A stretch of DNA of 64,000 bases, taken from positions 1-64,000 of the forward strand of contig CAMXWV010000012.1 in NCBI GenBank assembly GCA_947252755.1, written 5' to 3'. Under the pieces are notes generated by a model that saw nothing but the letters and a program-made list of their open reading frames with translations, ran no database searches and was not told the origin of the DNA. The translations under genes were made by a program, and so were the position numbers. The stretch is from an uncultured Dermabacter sp. (lineage in GTDB: Bacteria; Actinomycetota; Actinomycetes; Actinomycetales; Dermabacteraceae). Below, in pieces: positions 22,609-31,583 of this stretch (the stretch's first letter is position 1; each line of letters begins with the position of its first letter).

Positions 22609-24897
22609 TCAGGCGAAGCGCGCCGGCAGAGTTTCTGCACGACGAGTGCGCAGCTCCTCAACGGGGAAGCTGCCCACGCCCTGAATATCAAGCGCATCCC
22701 CGTCCGTGACGCCGATCCGCAGCCCCGGGAAGCCGCGGGCACTGAGCATGTCCGTGAAGCGGACCTCTTCGCTGCGCGGCACCGACACGATCGCACGTGC
22801 CTGAGATTCGGACACCAAAGCGGTGAACACATCCACCCCGTCCCGCTCCAGCAGTTCATCAAGCACGACCCGCGCACCCACACCGAAACGGGACACAGCC
22901 TCCACAAGCGCCTGGAACAAGCCGCCCTGAGAGAGGTCATGAGCGGCATCAGCCAGGCCGTCCCGGGAGGCCGCCACCAGGATCTCGGACAGTTCACGCT
23001 CAGCATTGAAGTCCACTGCCGGCGGCTGACCGCCGAGGTGATCGTGGATCACATCAGACCAGGCAGAACCGGACAGCTCTTCGCGGGTGGTGCCCAGCAG
23101 GTAGATGGCCTGCCCGTCGGCCTGCCAGCCGGAGGGCAGGCGGCGCGCCACATCATCGAACACACCGAGCACACCCACCACCGGGGTGGGGTGGATAGCG
23201 GAGTCGATGGTGCCGGGCTCACCGGTGGAGTTGTACAGGGACACGTTGCCGCCGGTCACCGGCACACCGAGGGTCTGGCAGCCGTCTGCCAGACCGGTGA
23301 TGGTCTCCACCAGCTGCCACATGCGGTCCGGGTCCTCCGGGGAGCCCATGTTCAAACAGTCGGTGATCGCCAGCGGCACAGCGCCGGTGGTGGACACATT
23401 GCGGAACGCTTCCGCGAGCGCGAGCTGCGCACCCCGGTAGGGGTTCAGCATGGAGTAGCGGCCGTTGGCGTCGGTGGAGATGGCGATGCCGCGGCCGGTC
23501 TCCTCATCGATGCGGAGCACGCCCGCATCATCCGGCATGGCGAGCGCGGTCTGACCGCCCACGTAGCGGTCGAACTGATCCGTCACCCAGCCGGCGAAGG
23601 CAAGGTTCGCGGAGGTGGTGAGCGCCCACAGCTGCTTCACCATCTCTGCCGGCTCAGTGGGACGGGCAAGCGCCTCGGCGCGGTCAGCCTCCAGCGAGTC
23701 CTGCCAGGCGGGGCGAGCATAGGGACGGTCATATACGGGGGAGTCGTGCGCCACAGTCTTCGGGTCCACGTCAACGATCCGCTGACCGTTGTGGTCGATG
23801 GTGAGGCGGCCATCGCCGGTGACCTCGCCGATCACGGCTGCTTCTACGCCCCATTTCTCGGCGATCGCCAGGAACTCGTCGAGCTTCGCCGGGCTCACCA
23901 CGGCCATCATGCGCTCCTGGGATTCGCTCATCAGGATCTCGCCGGCGTTGAGGGTGGGGTCGCGCAGCAGCACTTTGTCCAGGTCCACGTGCATGCCGGA
24001 GTTGCCGTTGGAGGCGAGTTCGCTGGTGGCGCAGGAGATGCCGGCCGCGCCGAGGTCCTGGATGCCCTCCACCACGCGGTTCTGGTACATCTCCAGGCAG
24101 GTTTCGATCAGCAGCTTCTCCATGAACGGGTCGCCCACCTGTACGCTGGGGCGCTTTGCCGGGCCTTCGTCCTCAAAGGATTCGGAGGCAAGGATGGATG
24201 CGCCGCCGATGCCGTCACCGCCGGTGCGCGCACCGAACAGCACCACCTTGTTGCTCACGCCCTCAGCATTCGCCAGGTGGATGTCCTCATGGCGCATCAC
24301 GCCCACACCGAGCGCATTGACCAGCGGGTTGTCCTGGTAGCACGGGTCGAACACGGTTTCACCGCCGATGTTCGGCAGGCCCAGAGCATTGCCGTAGCCG
24401 CCGATTCCCGCCACCACACCATGCACCACCCGGGCGGTGTCCTCATGGTCGATATGCCCAAAGCGCAGCTGATCCATCACCGCCACGGGGCGCGCACCCA
24501 TGGAGATGATGTCCCGGATGATGCCGCCCACCCCGGTGGCTGCGCCCTGGTAGGGCTCCACGAAGCTCGGGTGGTTGTGGGACTCCACTTTGAAGGTCAC
24601 TGCCCAGCCGTCACCGATGTCCACCACGCCGGCATTCTGGCCGATCCCCACCAGCAGATGCTGCTTCATCTCCTCGGTGGTCTTCTGCCCGAACTGCTTG
24701 AGGTGGGCGAGCGAGGACTTGTACGAGCAGTGCTCGGACCACATAACCGAATACATGGCGAGCTCAGCGTTCGTGGGACGGCGGCCCAGCAGGCCGCGGA
24801 TCAGCTGGTACTCGTCCTCCTTGAGGCCGAGCTCGGCCCAGGCCTGCTCGGTTTCAGGGGTGGACGCTGCGTGCTCGACGGTGTCGATATGGGGCAT
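22609..24897 (-). CDS. purL: Phosphoribosylformylglycinamidine synthase, PurL subunit
   Basis: The 762-residue product is the small PurL type that works with PurQ and PurS in the fourth step of purine synthesis. Visible motifs include MWSEHCSYKSS at the active site, HNHPSFVEPYQGAATGVGGIIRD, and the second AIRS-like half with GGNVSLYN. The purQ-purS pair is encoded about 10 kb away at 34302-35287, so the three subunits are not in one operon. Confidence 0.97.
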   Translation of the reverse strand: MPHIDTVEHAASTPETEQAWAELGLKEDEYQLIRGLLGRRPTNAELAMYSVMWSEHCSYKSSLAHLKQFGQKTTEEMKQHLLVGIGQNAGVVDIGDGWAVTFKVESHNHPSFVEPYQGAATGVGGIIRDIISMGARPVAVMDQLRFGHIDHEDTARVVHGVVAGIGGYGNALGLPNIGGETVFDPCYQDNPLVNALGVGVMRHEDIHLANAEGVSNKVVLFGARTGGDGIGGASILASESFEDEGPAKRPSVQVGDPFMEKLLIETCLEMYQNRVVEGIQDLGAAGISCATSELASNGNSGMHVDLDKVLLRDPTLNAGEILMSESQERMMAVVSPAKLDEFLAIAEKWGVEAAVIGEVTGDGRLTIDHNGQRIVDVDPKTVAHDSPVYDRPYARPAWQDSLEADRAEALARPTEPAEMVKQLWALTTSANLAFAGWVTDQFDRYVGGQTALAMPDDAGVLRIDEETGRGIAISTDANGRYSMLNPYRGAQLALAEAFRNVSTTGAVPLAITDCLNMGSPEDPDRMWQLVETITGLADGCQTLGVPVTGGNVSLYNSTGEPGTIDSAIHPTPVVGVLGVFDDVARRLPSGWQADGQAIYLLGTTREELSGSAWSDVIHDHLGGQPPAVDFNAERELSEILVAASRDGLADAAHDLSQGGLFQALVEAVSRFGVGARVVLDELLERDGVDVFTALVSESQARAIVSVPRSEEVRFTDMLSARGFPGLRIGVTDGDALDIQGVGSFPVEELRTRRAETLPARFA

Positions 24898-24952
24898 GGA
24901 CTACCTGTTTCCTTTGCTCACCAAGGCGTTGACGAAGGCATGCCCAGTCTAC

Positions 24953-27106
24953 CTATCGGCGTGCCCGCAGCGCCTTCTCGCTCACCGGGGCGTTCCGGTC
25001 CGCCCGCTGGCGCCGCTGATGCTCCGCCGCCTCGTCCTGGCGCGTCTGCTCCTCGCCGAGCGCGATCGGTGCGCGCACATGCTCGGGGGCCAGATCGAAG
25101 GCGGCCACCAGGTCCAGCGCCACCGGTCGAAGCTTCCACAGCAGCCGGTTGATATAGCCGCGCAGAGTTCGCCCGCGCTGCAGCGAGATATGCCCGTTCA
25201 GCAGGTACCAGTCCAGGTGCTTCTCGATTGTGGTGAGGGCGAACAGGTCCCGCAGGCGGAACAGGACGTGCTGGGTGGATGCATCGGGAAGGTCATTGAT
25301 CGCGGTGGTGAACGCCTGCCAGCGCAGCAGGTCAGCGTGAGCGCGGGCCGCGTCGATCATCTCCACCTGGTGCTGGTTGACCAGGGCTGCCGCCTCCGCC
25401 GGGTCCAGTTTCGCGGCGGCGCGCAGCGCAAGCGCGAGCTCTTCCACGGTGTTGCGCGCCCGGGCGGCGAGCATCTGCTCCTGGAAGGCGGGATCCCGCA
25501 TGGAGATCGCGGCGCGACGGGCACTGCCGGCATCCGTGGCCGCCTGCACTAACCGGTTCCACGGCGTGTGCCGTTTGGTGAGCGCCTCCGCCCGGGCCGC
25601 GATGAACCGGCCGATCCCGGCCCGGTCGATGGACTTCAGTTCCGCGCTGTAGTCCGCCAGCAGCCGCTTCGCCACCAGCTGCAGCAACACGGTGTTATCA
25701 CCCTCGAAGGTGGCGTACACGTCCAGGTCCGCGTGCAGGCCGGTGAGGCGGTTCTCGGAGAGGAAGCCCTGGCCGCCGCAGGCTTCACGACATTCCTGGA
25801 GCGTGTCCAGCGCCTGCCAGGTGCTGGTGGCCTTCAGCGCGGCCGCCATGGTCTCCAGGTCCTCGCGGGCCTGCGGGGTGTCCCCGCGCCCGGAGAACAC
25901 ATCATCGAACGCGATCAGCAACTCGTCATGTGCGAACTGGCCCGCGTAGGTTGCGGCAAGGCGTGGCAGCAGCCGGTTGAGATGGGACTGATAGTCCAGT
26001 AGCACGGTTTCCTGCGCGGGATCTGCTCCGTGGAACTGGCGCCGCTGCGACGCGTACGTGATCGCAATGTGCAGGCCCAGCTGGCAGGCGCGCTGAGCGG
26101 CGCCGTCCAGGGATACGCGCCCCTGCACCAGGGTGCCGATCATCGTGAAGAAGCGCCGTCCCGGGGAGTCGATGGGGGAGGAGTACACCCCGTTCTCATC
26201 CACGTCTCCGTAGCGGTTCAGCAGGTTCGTGCGGGGAATGCGCACGTCCGTGAAGCAGAGCCGGCCGTTGTCCACACCTTTCAGACCGCCCTTGGGGCCG
26301 TCATCGCTGCCGGTGACGCCCGGCAGGAACTCGCCGGCATCATCGCGGATCGGCACAAAGAAGCAGTGCACACCGTGGTCCACGCCGTTCGTGATCAGCC
26401 GGGCGAATACGGTTGCGGCCTTCGCATGACAGGCGGCGTTGCCCAGGTAGTCCTTCCAGGCCGCGCGAAACGGCGTGTTCAGCACCCATTCGTCCGTGTC
26501 CGGATCGAAGACGGCGGTGGTGGCGAGTGAGGCCACATCTGAACCGTGCCCGGTTTCGGTCATCGCGAACGCGCCAGGCAGCTTCAGGCTGATCGCATCC
26601 GCCACCCACTTCTGATGGTGGCCTTCTGTGCCGAGCTGGAGGATCGCGGAAGTGAACAGTCCCCACTGCACACCGGATTTGATCTGCGCGGACGGGGAGG
26701 CCACCACGAGCTCTTCGAACTGCGCCACATTGCCGCCATTGTCATTCGGGCCGCCCAGGTGCTCGGGCAGCATCTTGACCGGCGCATCCATCTGCGCGAG
26801 CAGCTTCACCTGCTGCAGGGTGTGCTCGCGGTGCTCCGCAATCGTGGCATCCGGCAGGTCATGCAGGCGGGGGTCCTTGGCGCGCTCGCGGGCGAGCAGG
26901 CGGTCCTCTTTCCAGGTGCCCAGGAGCAGTTCTCTGACCAGCGGCACATCCACGCTGAGGGGTGAATCGGCCGCGGGGGCTTCAACCGCCGGCGGGACGG
27001 ATGCGTCGGGCGTGAAGGCGGCAGCGGATTCTGCCGCAGCGGCGTGTGCAGTGGCGTGCGCAGCGGCGGGGGCGGAGGTGGGGCGGGGAGCGGAAGCGGT
27101 GGGCAT
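24953..27106 (-). CDS. Acyl-CoA oxidase/dehydrogenase (ACOX-type)
   Basis: The 717-residue flavoprotein has an Ala/Pro-rich N-terminal stretch (1 to about 45), an acyl-CoA dehydrogenase core with FAMTETGHGSDVASLATTA and DVRIPRTNLLNRYGDV, and a long C-terminal helical region (QECREACGGQGFLSENRLTGL onward) of the acyl-CoA oxidase type. It should introduce the double bond into fatty acyl-CoA. Whether oxygen or an electron-transfer flavoprotein is the acceptor cannot be told. It neighbours a TetR gene, a thiolase, a large FabG and a MaoC hydratase. Confidence 0.85.
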   Translation of the reverse strand: MPTASAPRPTSAPAAAHATAHAAAAESAAAFTPDASVPPAVEAPAADSPLSVDVPLVRELLLGTWKEDRLLARERAKDPRLHDLPDATIAEHREHTLQQVKLLAQMDAPVKMLPEHLGGPNDNGGNVAQFEELVVASPSAQIKSGVQWGLFTSAILQLGTEGHHQKWVADAISLKLPGAFAMTETGHGSDVASLATTAVFDPDTDEWVLNTPFRAAWKDYLGNAACHAKAATVFARLITNGVDHGVHCFFVPIRDDAGEFLPGVTGSDDGPKGGLKGVDNGRLCFTDVRIPRTNLLNRYGDVDENGVYSSPIDSPGRRFFTMIGTLVQGRVSLDGAAQRACQLGLHIAITYASQRRQFHGADPAQETVLLDYQSHLNRLLPRLAATYAGQFAHDELLIAFDDVFSGRGDTPQAREDLETMAAALKATSTWQALDTLQECREACGGQGFLSENRLTGLHADLDVYATFEGDNTVLLQLVAKRLLADYSAELKSIDRAGIGRFIAARAEALTKRHTPWNRLVQAATDAGSARRAAISMRDPAFQEQMLAARARNTVEELALALRAAAKLDPAEAAALVNQHQVEMIDAARAHADLLRWQAFTTAINDLPDASTQHVLFRLRDLFALTTIEKHLDWYLLNGHISLQRGRTLRGYINRLLWKLRPVALDLVAAFDLAPEHVRAPIALGEEQTRQDEAAEHQRRQRADRNAPVSEKALRARR

Positions 27107-27148
27107 GACGGGGTCCTTCCTGAGATCGCCGGCGGCGAACGGGGTGGG

Positions 27149-27751
27149 CTAGTGCGAGGGTGGGCCGCTGAGCAGCCAGGAGACGAGGTGGTCGGTCATC
27201 TGATCCGCGCTGAGCGCGCTGATCGGATCTGCTGAATCAGCGCGGAGCCACCGGGATACGGAACCCTGCACGAAGTGGATGGCGCCAGCGGCCCACAGTT
27301 CGCGGTCCTGCGCGCTCACCGCTTTCGGCAGCGTGGCAGCGGTGAGCCGGGTGACCGAGCTGAGGAAGTGGTTGAGGCCATCCGAGGGCAGCATGACGAA
27401 CTCGAACAGGTTGCGGGATTCGGCGGCTGCGGAAACGAAGGTGCGGATCATTGCGTGGATGGTGCGCTCGTTGGCGAGCTGGCGGTGCATGGCGCTGAGC
27501 AGCTGGAGGCCCAGGGCCCGCTGCAGTTCGGCCTTGTCCTGGAAGTAGCGGTACATGATCGACTTGGACGTGCCGGATGCCTGCGCGATCTCATCCATGG
27601 TCAGCTGCGGACCGCCCTGGTGGATGGCGCGGCGGGCTACGGAGAGCAGCTCGGCGCGCCGCTCTTCACGGTGTTTGGCCCACCGGGTGGTGCGGCCGTC
27701 AGTGCTGGCGGCGGCCGCCCGTGCGGTGACTGCTTGCGCTGAGGATTTCAC
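27149..27751 (-). CDS. TetR-family transcriptional regulator
   Basis: The 200-residue product has a TetR helix-turn-helix (about 30-77; LTMDEIAQASGTSKSIMYRYFQDKAELQRAL) and a variable ligand-binding half. A GTG start is used. The gene is divergent from the thiolase gene with only 46 bases between them, and it lies 42 bases upstream of the acyl-CoA oxidase gene on the same strand. This suggests it controls both sides in response to an acyl-CoA. Confidence 0.9.
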   Translation of the reverse strand: MKSSAQAVTARAAAASTDGRTTRWAKHREERRAELLSVARRAIHQGGPQLTMDEIAQASGTSKSIMYRYFQDKAELQRALGLQLLSAMHRQLANERTIHAMIRTFVSAAAESRNLFEFVMLPSDGLNHFLSSVTRLTAATLPKAVSAQDRELWAAGAIHFVQGSVSRWLRADSADPISALSADQMTDHLVSWLLSGPPSH

Positions 27752-27759
27752 GAACCTAG

Positions 27760-27788
27760 AGTATCAAGTACTTGCAGTCCTATGTAAA
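27760..27788 (-). promoter_or_regulatory. TetR promoter with palindromic operator
   Basis: On the minus strand TTTACA (27783-27788) and GATACT (27760-27765) are spaced by 17 bases. The perfect palindrome CAAGTACTTG (27765-27774) occupies the spacer. The -10 ends eight bases before the GTG, which suggests a leaderless or nearly leaderless transcript. The palindrome also lies in the promoter region of the divergent thiolase gene. Confidence 0.55.
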
Positions 27789-27797
27789 GGATTATTG

Positions 27798-29048
27798 ATG
27801 ACCGACGCGTTCATCCTCGGCGGGAACCGCATCCCCTTCGGCCGGATCGGGGGCGCCTACCGCGCTGTCACCAACCAGGACATGTTCACTGCCGCGCTTG
27901 ACGGCCTGATCGCCCGCACCGGCCTTGCCGGCGAACAGCTCGGCGAAGTAGCCGGCGGCGCCGTGCTCAAGCGTGCTGCCGATTTCAACCTCACCCGCGA
28001 ATCCGTGCTCGGCACTGCGCTCGATCCGCATACCCCCGCGATCGACCTGCAGAAGGCGTGCGCCACGGGCCTTGAAACCCTCAACGTCATCGCCTCGAAG
28101 ATCCGCCTGGGCCAGATCAGCAGCGGCATCGCCGGCGGGGTGGACTCCGCCTCCGACGCACCCATTGAGGTCAGCGATTCGCTGCGCGCCAAGCTGCACC
28201 GCCTCTCTCGCGCAAAGACTCCGATGCAGCGCGTGAAGCTGGTGGGCGAGCTGCGCCCGAAGGACTTCGCCCCGCAGGCGCCGCGTAACTCCGAACCGCG
28301 CACGGGCCTGTCGATGGGGGAACACCAGGCGATCACCACTCGCGAGTTCGGCATCACGCGCGAAGCCCAGGATCAGCTTGCCCTGGAGTCCCACCAGAAA
28401 CTCTCCGCAGCATATGAGCGCGGATTCTTCGATGACCTGATGACCGGCTACCGGGGCCTGGGCCGCGATGAGTTCCTGCGCCCGGACACCACCCTGGAGA
28501 AGCTTGGCTCTCTGCGCACCGTGTTCGGCCGTGAGGATGCCACGATGACCGCCGGCAACTCGACCGGTCTCTCCGACGGGGCATCCGCCGTGCTGCTCGG
28601 CACCGCTGAGTGGGCCACAGAGCGGGGCCTTTCCCCGCTGGCGCGAGTGGTGGATGTGCGCGCGGCTGCGGTGGACTTCGTGCACGGTGAAGAAGGGCTG
28701 CTGATGGCGCCCGTCTCCGCGCTGCCGGCACTGCTTGACGCGAATAGCCTGAGCGCTGAGGACATCGACGTGTTCGAGGTGCATGAGGCATTCGCCGCCA
28801 CCGTGCTGTGCACTCTGCAGGCCTGGGCGGAGCGCGGCATCGAGGTGCCGCGACAGAAGCTGAACCCTCTCGGATCCTCACTGGCGGCGGGCCACCCGTT
28901 CGCGGCCACCGGCGGGCGGATCGCCGCATCCCTTGCAAAGCAGCTGCGGCAGGCCGCGGATGAGTCCGGCTCTGTGAAGCGCGGCGTGATCAGCGTGTGC
29001 GCCGCCTCCGGTCAGGGTGTGGTGGCGCTGCTGGAAGCGAGCGTGTGA
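27798..29048 (+). CDS. Acetyl-CoA C-acyltransferase (thiolase)
   Basis: The 416-residue product has the thiolase catalytic set: Cys88 in QKACATGLE, His366 in GHPFAATG and Cys401 in VCAASGQGV. It carries the HEAFA variant (His329), which is typical of the trifunctional-type beta subunit (FadI). It performs thiolytic cleavage of 3-ketoacyl-CoA. The ATG at 27798 follows AAAGGATT; longer in-frame readings run over the TetR gene and are rejected. The FabG gene follows by one base. Confidence 0.93.
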   Translation: MTDAFILGGNRIPFGRIGGAYRAVTNQDMFTAALDGLIARTGLAGEQLGEVAGGAVLKRAADFNLTRESVLGTALDPHTPAIDLQKACATGLETLNVIASKIRLGQISSGIAGGVDSASDAPIEVSDSLRAKLHRLSRAKTPMQRVKLVGELRPKDFAPQAPRNSEPRTGLSMGEHQAITTREFGITREAQDQLALESHQKLSAAYERGFFDDLMTGYRGLGRDEFLRPDTTLEKLGSLRTVFGREDATMTAGNSTGLSDGASAVLLGTAEWATERGLSPLARVVDVRAAAVDFVHGEEGLLMAPVSALPALLDANSLSAEDIDVFEVHEAFAATVLCTLQAWAERGIEVPRQKLNPLGSSLAAGHPFAATGGRIAASLAKQLRQAADESGSVKRGVISVCAASGQGVVALLEASV

Positions 29049-29049
29049 C

Positions 29050-30417
29050 ATGCAGATCCCGAACCGTGTTCTGACAACGCTCGGCCTGCCCACACCGGCC
29101 CGCCTCAAGCGGCGCGGTGATCGCGAGGATGTTCTTGACCCCGTGGTGGTGCTGGGCAGTAGCGATGGTGCAGATCAGGCCGCTGATCTGCTGCTGGACT
29201 GGGGTGCTGATGTGCGCCGCCGGCACGAGGATGTGCGATCGGTCGGTTCCCTGCTGCTGGTGCTTGATGACCTTGCGGATCCTTCGCAGCTGTCACCGCT
29301 GATCGAGCAGATATCCGGCTCGCTGAAGAAACTCGCTCCGTCAGGCCGAGTGCTCACCATCTCGCGCCTGCCGGCAGCGCCGACTCCGGCCCAGAAAATG
29401 CCCACTTCGGCCCAGAAAGCGCCGGCTCCGGCCGGGGGAACGCTGAGCTCGGCAGAAAATGCGGCCCGCGGCGCCGTGGAGGGGCTGCTGCGCTCACTTG
29501 CGCACGAAATGCGCGGCGGCGCCACCGCGAACGGCATTCAGCTTGCGGATGGTGTGGGGCTCAGCGCGCCGAGCGCACAGCACGCCCTGCGATTCCTGCT
29601 CTCACCTCGCAGCGCATTCATCGACGGCCAGTTCATCCGCGTCACCTCCGAAGCGGGCACAATGCCTGCTGATCCGGCTCGTCCGCTTACCGGGCTCACT
29701 ATCGCAGTGACCGGCGCGGCGCGCGGCATCGGCGAAGCGATTGCACGCACACTCGCCCAGGACGGCGCGCGTCTCGTGTTGATTGATGTGATGGCGGCTG
29801 GCACGGAGCTTTCCCGCCTTGCCGTAGAGCTCAATGCGATCCCGCTGATTGCGGACGTGACCGCGGCCGGCGCCGGCTCGGTGATCGCCGAGGCCTGCCG
29901 AACGCGGGGCCTTCCCCTGGATGGGATTGTGCACAACGCGGGCATCACCCGGGACAAGCTGCTGGCGAATATGACCCAGGACCGGTGGGATGCGGTGCTC
30001 GGAGTGAACCTCATGGCGCAGCTGCAGATCACCGAGGCGCTGCGCAGCTCCGATGTGCTGGGCGAGCAGTTCCGGCACGTGGGGATCGCCTCCACATCCG
30101 GTATCGCCGGCAACCGTGGCCAGACGAACTATGCCGCCTCCAAGGCTGGTGTGATCGACTATGTGCGCTCGCTTGCGGGGGAGCTTGCGTCGAGCGGCGG
30201 GACCGCCAACGCGATTGCCCCCGGGTTCATCGAAACGGAGATGACCGCGAAGATGCCGTTCATCACGCGTGAGGTGGCACGGCGGCTGAACTCCCTGTCG
30301 CAGGGCGGAAAGCCGGTGGACGTAGCCGAAGCGGTGGCGTTCATGCTGTCCCCGGCGGCTGGCGGCATCCAAGGCGAGACGCTGCGGGTATGCGGTCAGA
30401 ACCTGGTGGGCCAGTGA
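29050..30417 (+). CDS. High-molecular-weight FabG-type 3-oxoacyl reductase
   Basis: The 455-residue product is about twice the usual FabG length. An N-terminal flavodoxin-like region (1 to about 190) carries a Pro/Ala/Gln-rich insert at about 110-140. A short-chain dehydrogenase domain follows, with TGAARGIGE (Thr221 onward) and the catalytic Ser348, Tyr361 and Lys365. This architecture is that of mycobacterial FabG4, an NADH-preferring 3-ketoacyl reductase. It lies between the thiolase and MaoC genes. Confidence 0.9.
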   Translation: MQIPNRVLTTLGLPTPARLKRRGDREDVLDPVVVLGSSDGADQAADLLLDWGADVRRRHEDVRSVGSLLLVLDDLADPSQLSPLIEQISGSLKKLAPSGRVLTISRLPAAPTPAQKMPTSAQKAPAPAGGTLSSAENAARGAVEGLLRSLAHEMRGGATANGIQLADGVGLSAPSAQHALRFLLSPRSAFIDGQFIRVTSEAGTMPADPARPLTGLTIAVTGAARGIGEAIARTLAQDGARLVLIDVMAAGTELSRLAVELNAIPLIADVTAAGAGSVIAEACRTRGLPLDGIVHNAGITRDKLLANMTQDRWDAVLGVNLMAQLQITEALRSSDVLGEQFRHVGIASTSGIAGNRGQTNYAASKAGVIDYVRSLAGELASSGGTANAIAPGFIETEMTAKMPFITREVARRLNSLSQGGKPVDVAEAVAFMLSPAAGGIQGETLRVCGQNLVGQ

Positions 30418-30440
30418 GGATAAAGGGACGAGTGAGGGTG

Positions 30441-30480
30441 CAGAGGCGGTTGATGATGGGCAGTGGCGGTTGATGATGGG
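30441..30480. repeat. 20-base direct duplication before the MaoC gene
   Basis: Two copies of CAGxGGCGGTTGATGATGGG lie head to tail at 30441-30460 and 30461-30480. The second copy supplies the GGGAGG ribosome-binding site of the following gene. Confidence 0.8.
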
Positions 30481-30489
30481 AGGTCAGCG

Positions 30490-31389
30490 ATGACAGCAGA
30501 CACGGCAACCAGGACCTTCTCCGCTGTTCCGAGGTTCCCGGCGATCTGGGCGGCGGCGCTGTCCCGCCCGCCCGTGCCGCGCCGTGAGGAGCTGCCGGAT
30601 GATGTGTACCGCGTTGAGCGGGTGCGGCTGGATGCGGAGCGCTCCGCCCGGTTCGATCACCTCATGGGAGCGAACGCCGCGGACTATGTGCATCCCGGTC
30701 TGCTGCATGTGCAGGCGTTCCCGGTGGCGCTGTCCCTGATGGCGCAGCCCCGCTTTCCCACGCCGCTGCTCGGGCTGGTGCACGTGAAGAACCAGATGCT
30801 GGTGCATCGGCCGATCGGGGTGAACGAACTCGTGGATGTGGAATGCCGAGTGCAGAACCTGCGGCCGCACCGCCGCGGCCGCACCTTCGAAGCCGTGGCC
30901 ACGTTCGCTTCCGGCGGGGAGATCATCGCCACGGACGTGTCCACGTACTTGGCGCGCGGCAACCGGGGGAGCGGCGCGGAGGCTGATGCCAAGCGCCAGG
31001 AGGCGCCCGCACGCGCAGAGTTCCGCCCGCCCCGCCCCAGTGCCCGCTGGAAGCTCGGGGCTGACGCAGGCCGCCGATACGCGGCAGTCTCCGGTGATAC
31101 GAATCCGATCCACATGTCTGCGGTGTCAGCGAAGCTGTTCGGCTTCAATCGTGCGATCGCGCACGGCATGTACACGGCCTCCCGCGCATTCAGCGAATGC
31201 CTGCCGGACCTGTCCAGGCCACTGCGGTGGGACGTGGAGTTCGCAGCCCCGGTGATGATCCCCGGCACCGTGTGGGTTGCCTATGACGAGAAGACCGATC
31301 GGCGCACCGAGTTCGTGGGCTACCGAGCCCCGCGCCAGGACCGGCCGGCCCGGAAGAACTTCAGCGGCTCAGTGGAAACCCTTGGCTGA
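30490..31389 (+). CDS. MaoC-family (R)-specific enoyl-CoA hydratase
   Basis: The 299-residue double-hotdog protein has the hydratase-2 motif in DTNPIHMSAVSAKLFGF followed by RAIAHGMYT in its C-terminal half. The N-terminal half is a degenerate hotdog. It hydrates trans-2-enoyl-CoA to the (R)-3-hydroxy form, the stereoisomer used by FabG-type enzymes. The ATG at 30490 is six bases from GGGAGG. It ends the fatty-acid cluster. Confidence 0.88.
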   Translation: MTADTATRTFSAVPRFPAIWAAALSRPPVPRREELPDDVYRVERVRLDAERSARFDHLMGANAADYVHPGLLHVQAFPVALSLMAQPRFPTPLLGLVHVKNQMLVHRPIGVNELVDVECRVQNLRPHRRGRTFEAVATFASGGEIIATDVSTYLARGNRGSGAEADAKRQEAPARAEFRPPRPSARWKLGADAGRRYAAVSGDTNPIHMSAVSAKLFGFNRAIAHGMYTASRAFSECLPDLSRPLRWDVEFAAPVMIPGTVWVAYDEKTDRRTEFVGYRAPRQDRPARKNFSGSVETLG

Positions 31390-31441
31390 CTGACGGCGCA
31401 GGGCCTTCCCCAGGACCTGCTGCCGACGCGGACGCCGCTTC

Positions 31442-31471
31442 AGGACTCCTCCCTTGGGAGGAGTCCTTTTT
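31442..31471 (+). terminator. Terminator of the thiolase-FabG-MaoC operon
   Basis: A perfect 12-base stem (AGGACTCCTCCC with GGGAGGAGTCCT) is followed by TTTTTC. It is the best intrinsic terminator in the window. Confidence 0.92.
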
Positions 31472-31494
31472 CGTGGTTGTGCTCATACGGATAG

Positions 31495-31545
31495 GCCATA
31501 AACGTTCACAATCTCCTTATGGCACACCAAAGAAGTGCTTAGATC
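31495..31545 (+). promoter_or_regulatory. Promoter and inverted repeat upstream of the thiosulfate-uptake genes
   Basis: A seven-base inverted repeat GCCATAA (31495-31501) / TTATGGC (31517-31523) overlaps a promoter candidate TTATGG (31517-31522), 17 bases, TAGATC (31540-31545). A regulator bound at the repeat would cover the -35 element. The region is more AT-rich than its surroundings. Confidence 0.4.
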
Positions 31546-31583
31546 ATGGTCTTGGTCAGCCACACCTCGACAAGGAGACTCCC

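Noticed and set aside
22540..25152. 870-codon plus-strand open frame across purL
   Set aside because: It is antisense to purL and the acyl-CoA oxidase gene; its His/Arg/Gly-rich translation has no domain features. High GC makes such long antisense frames common here.
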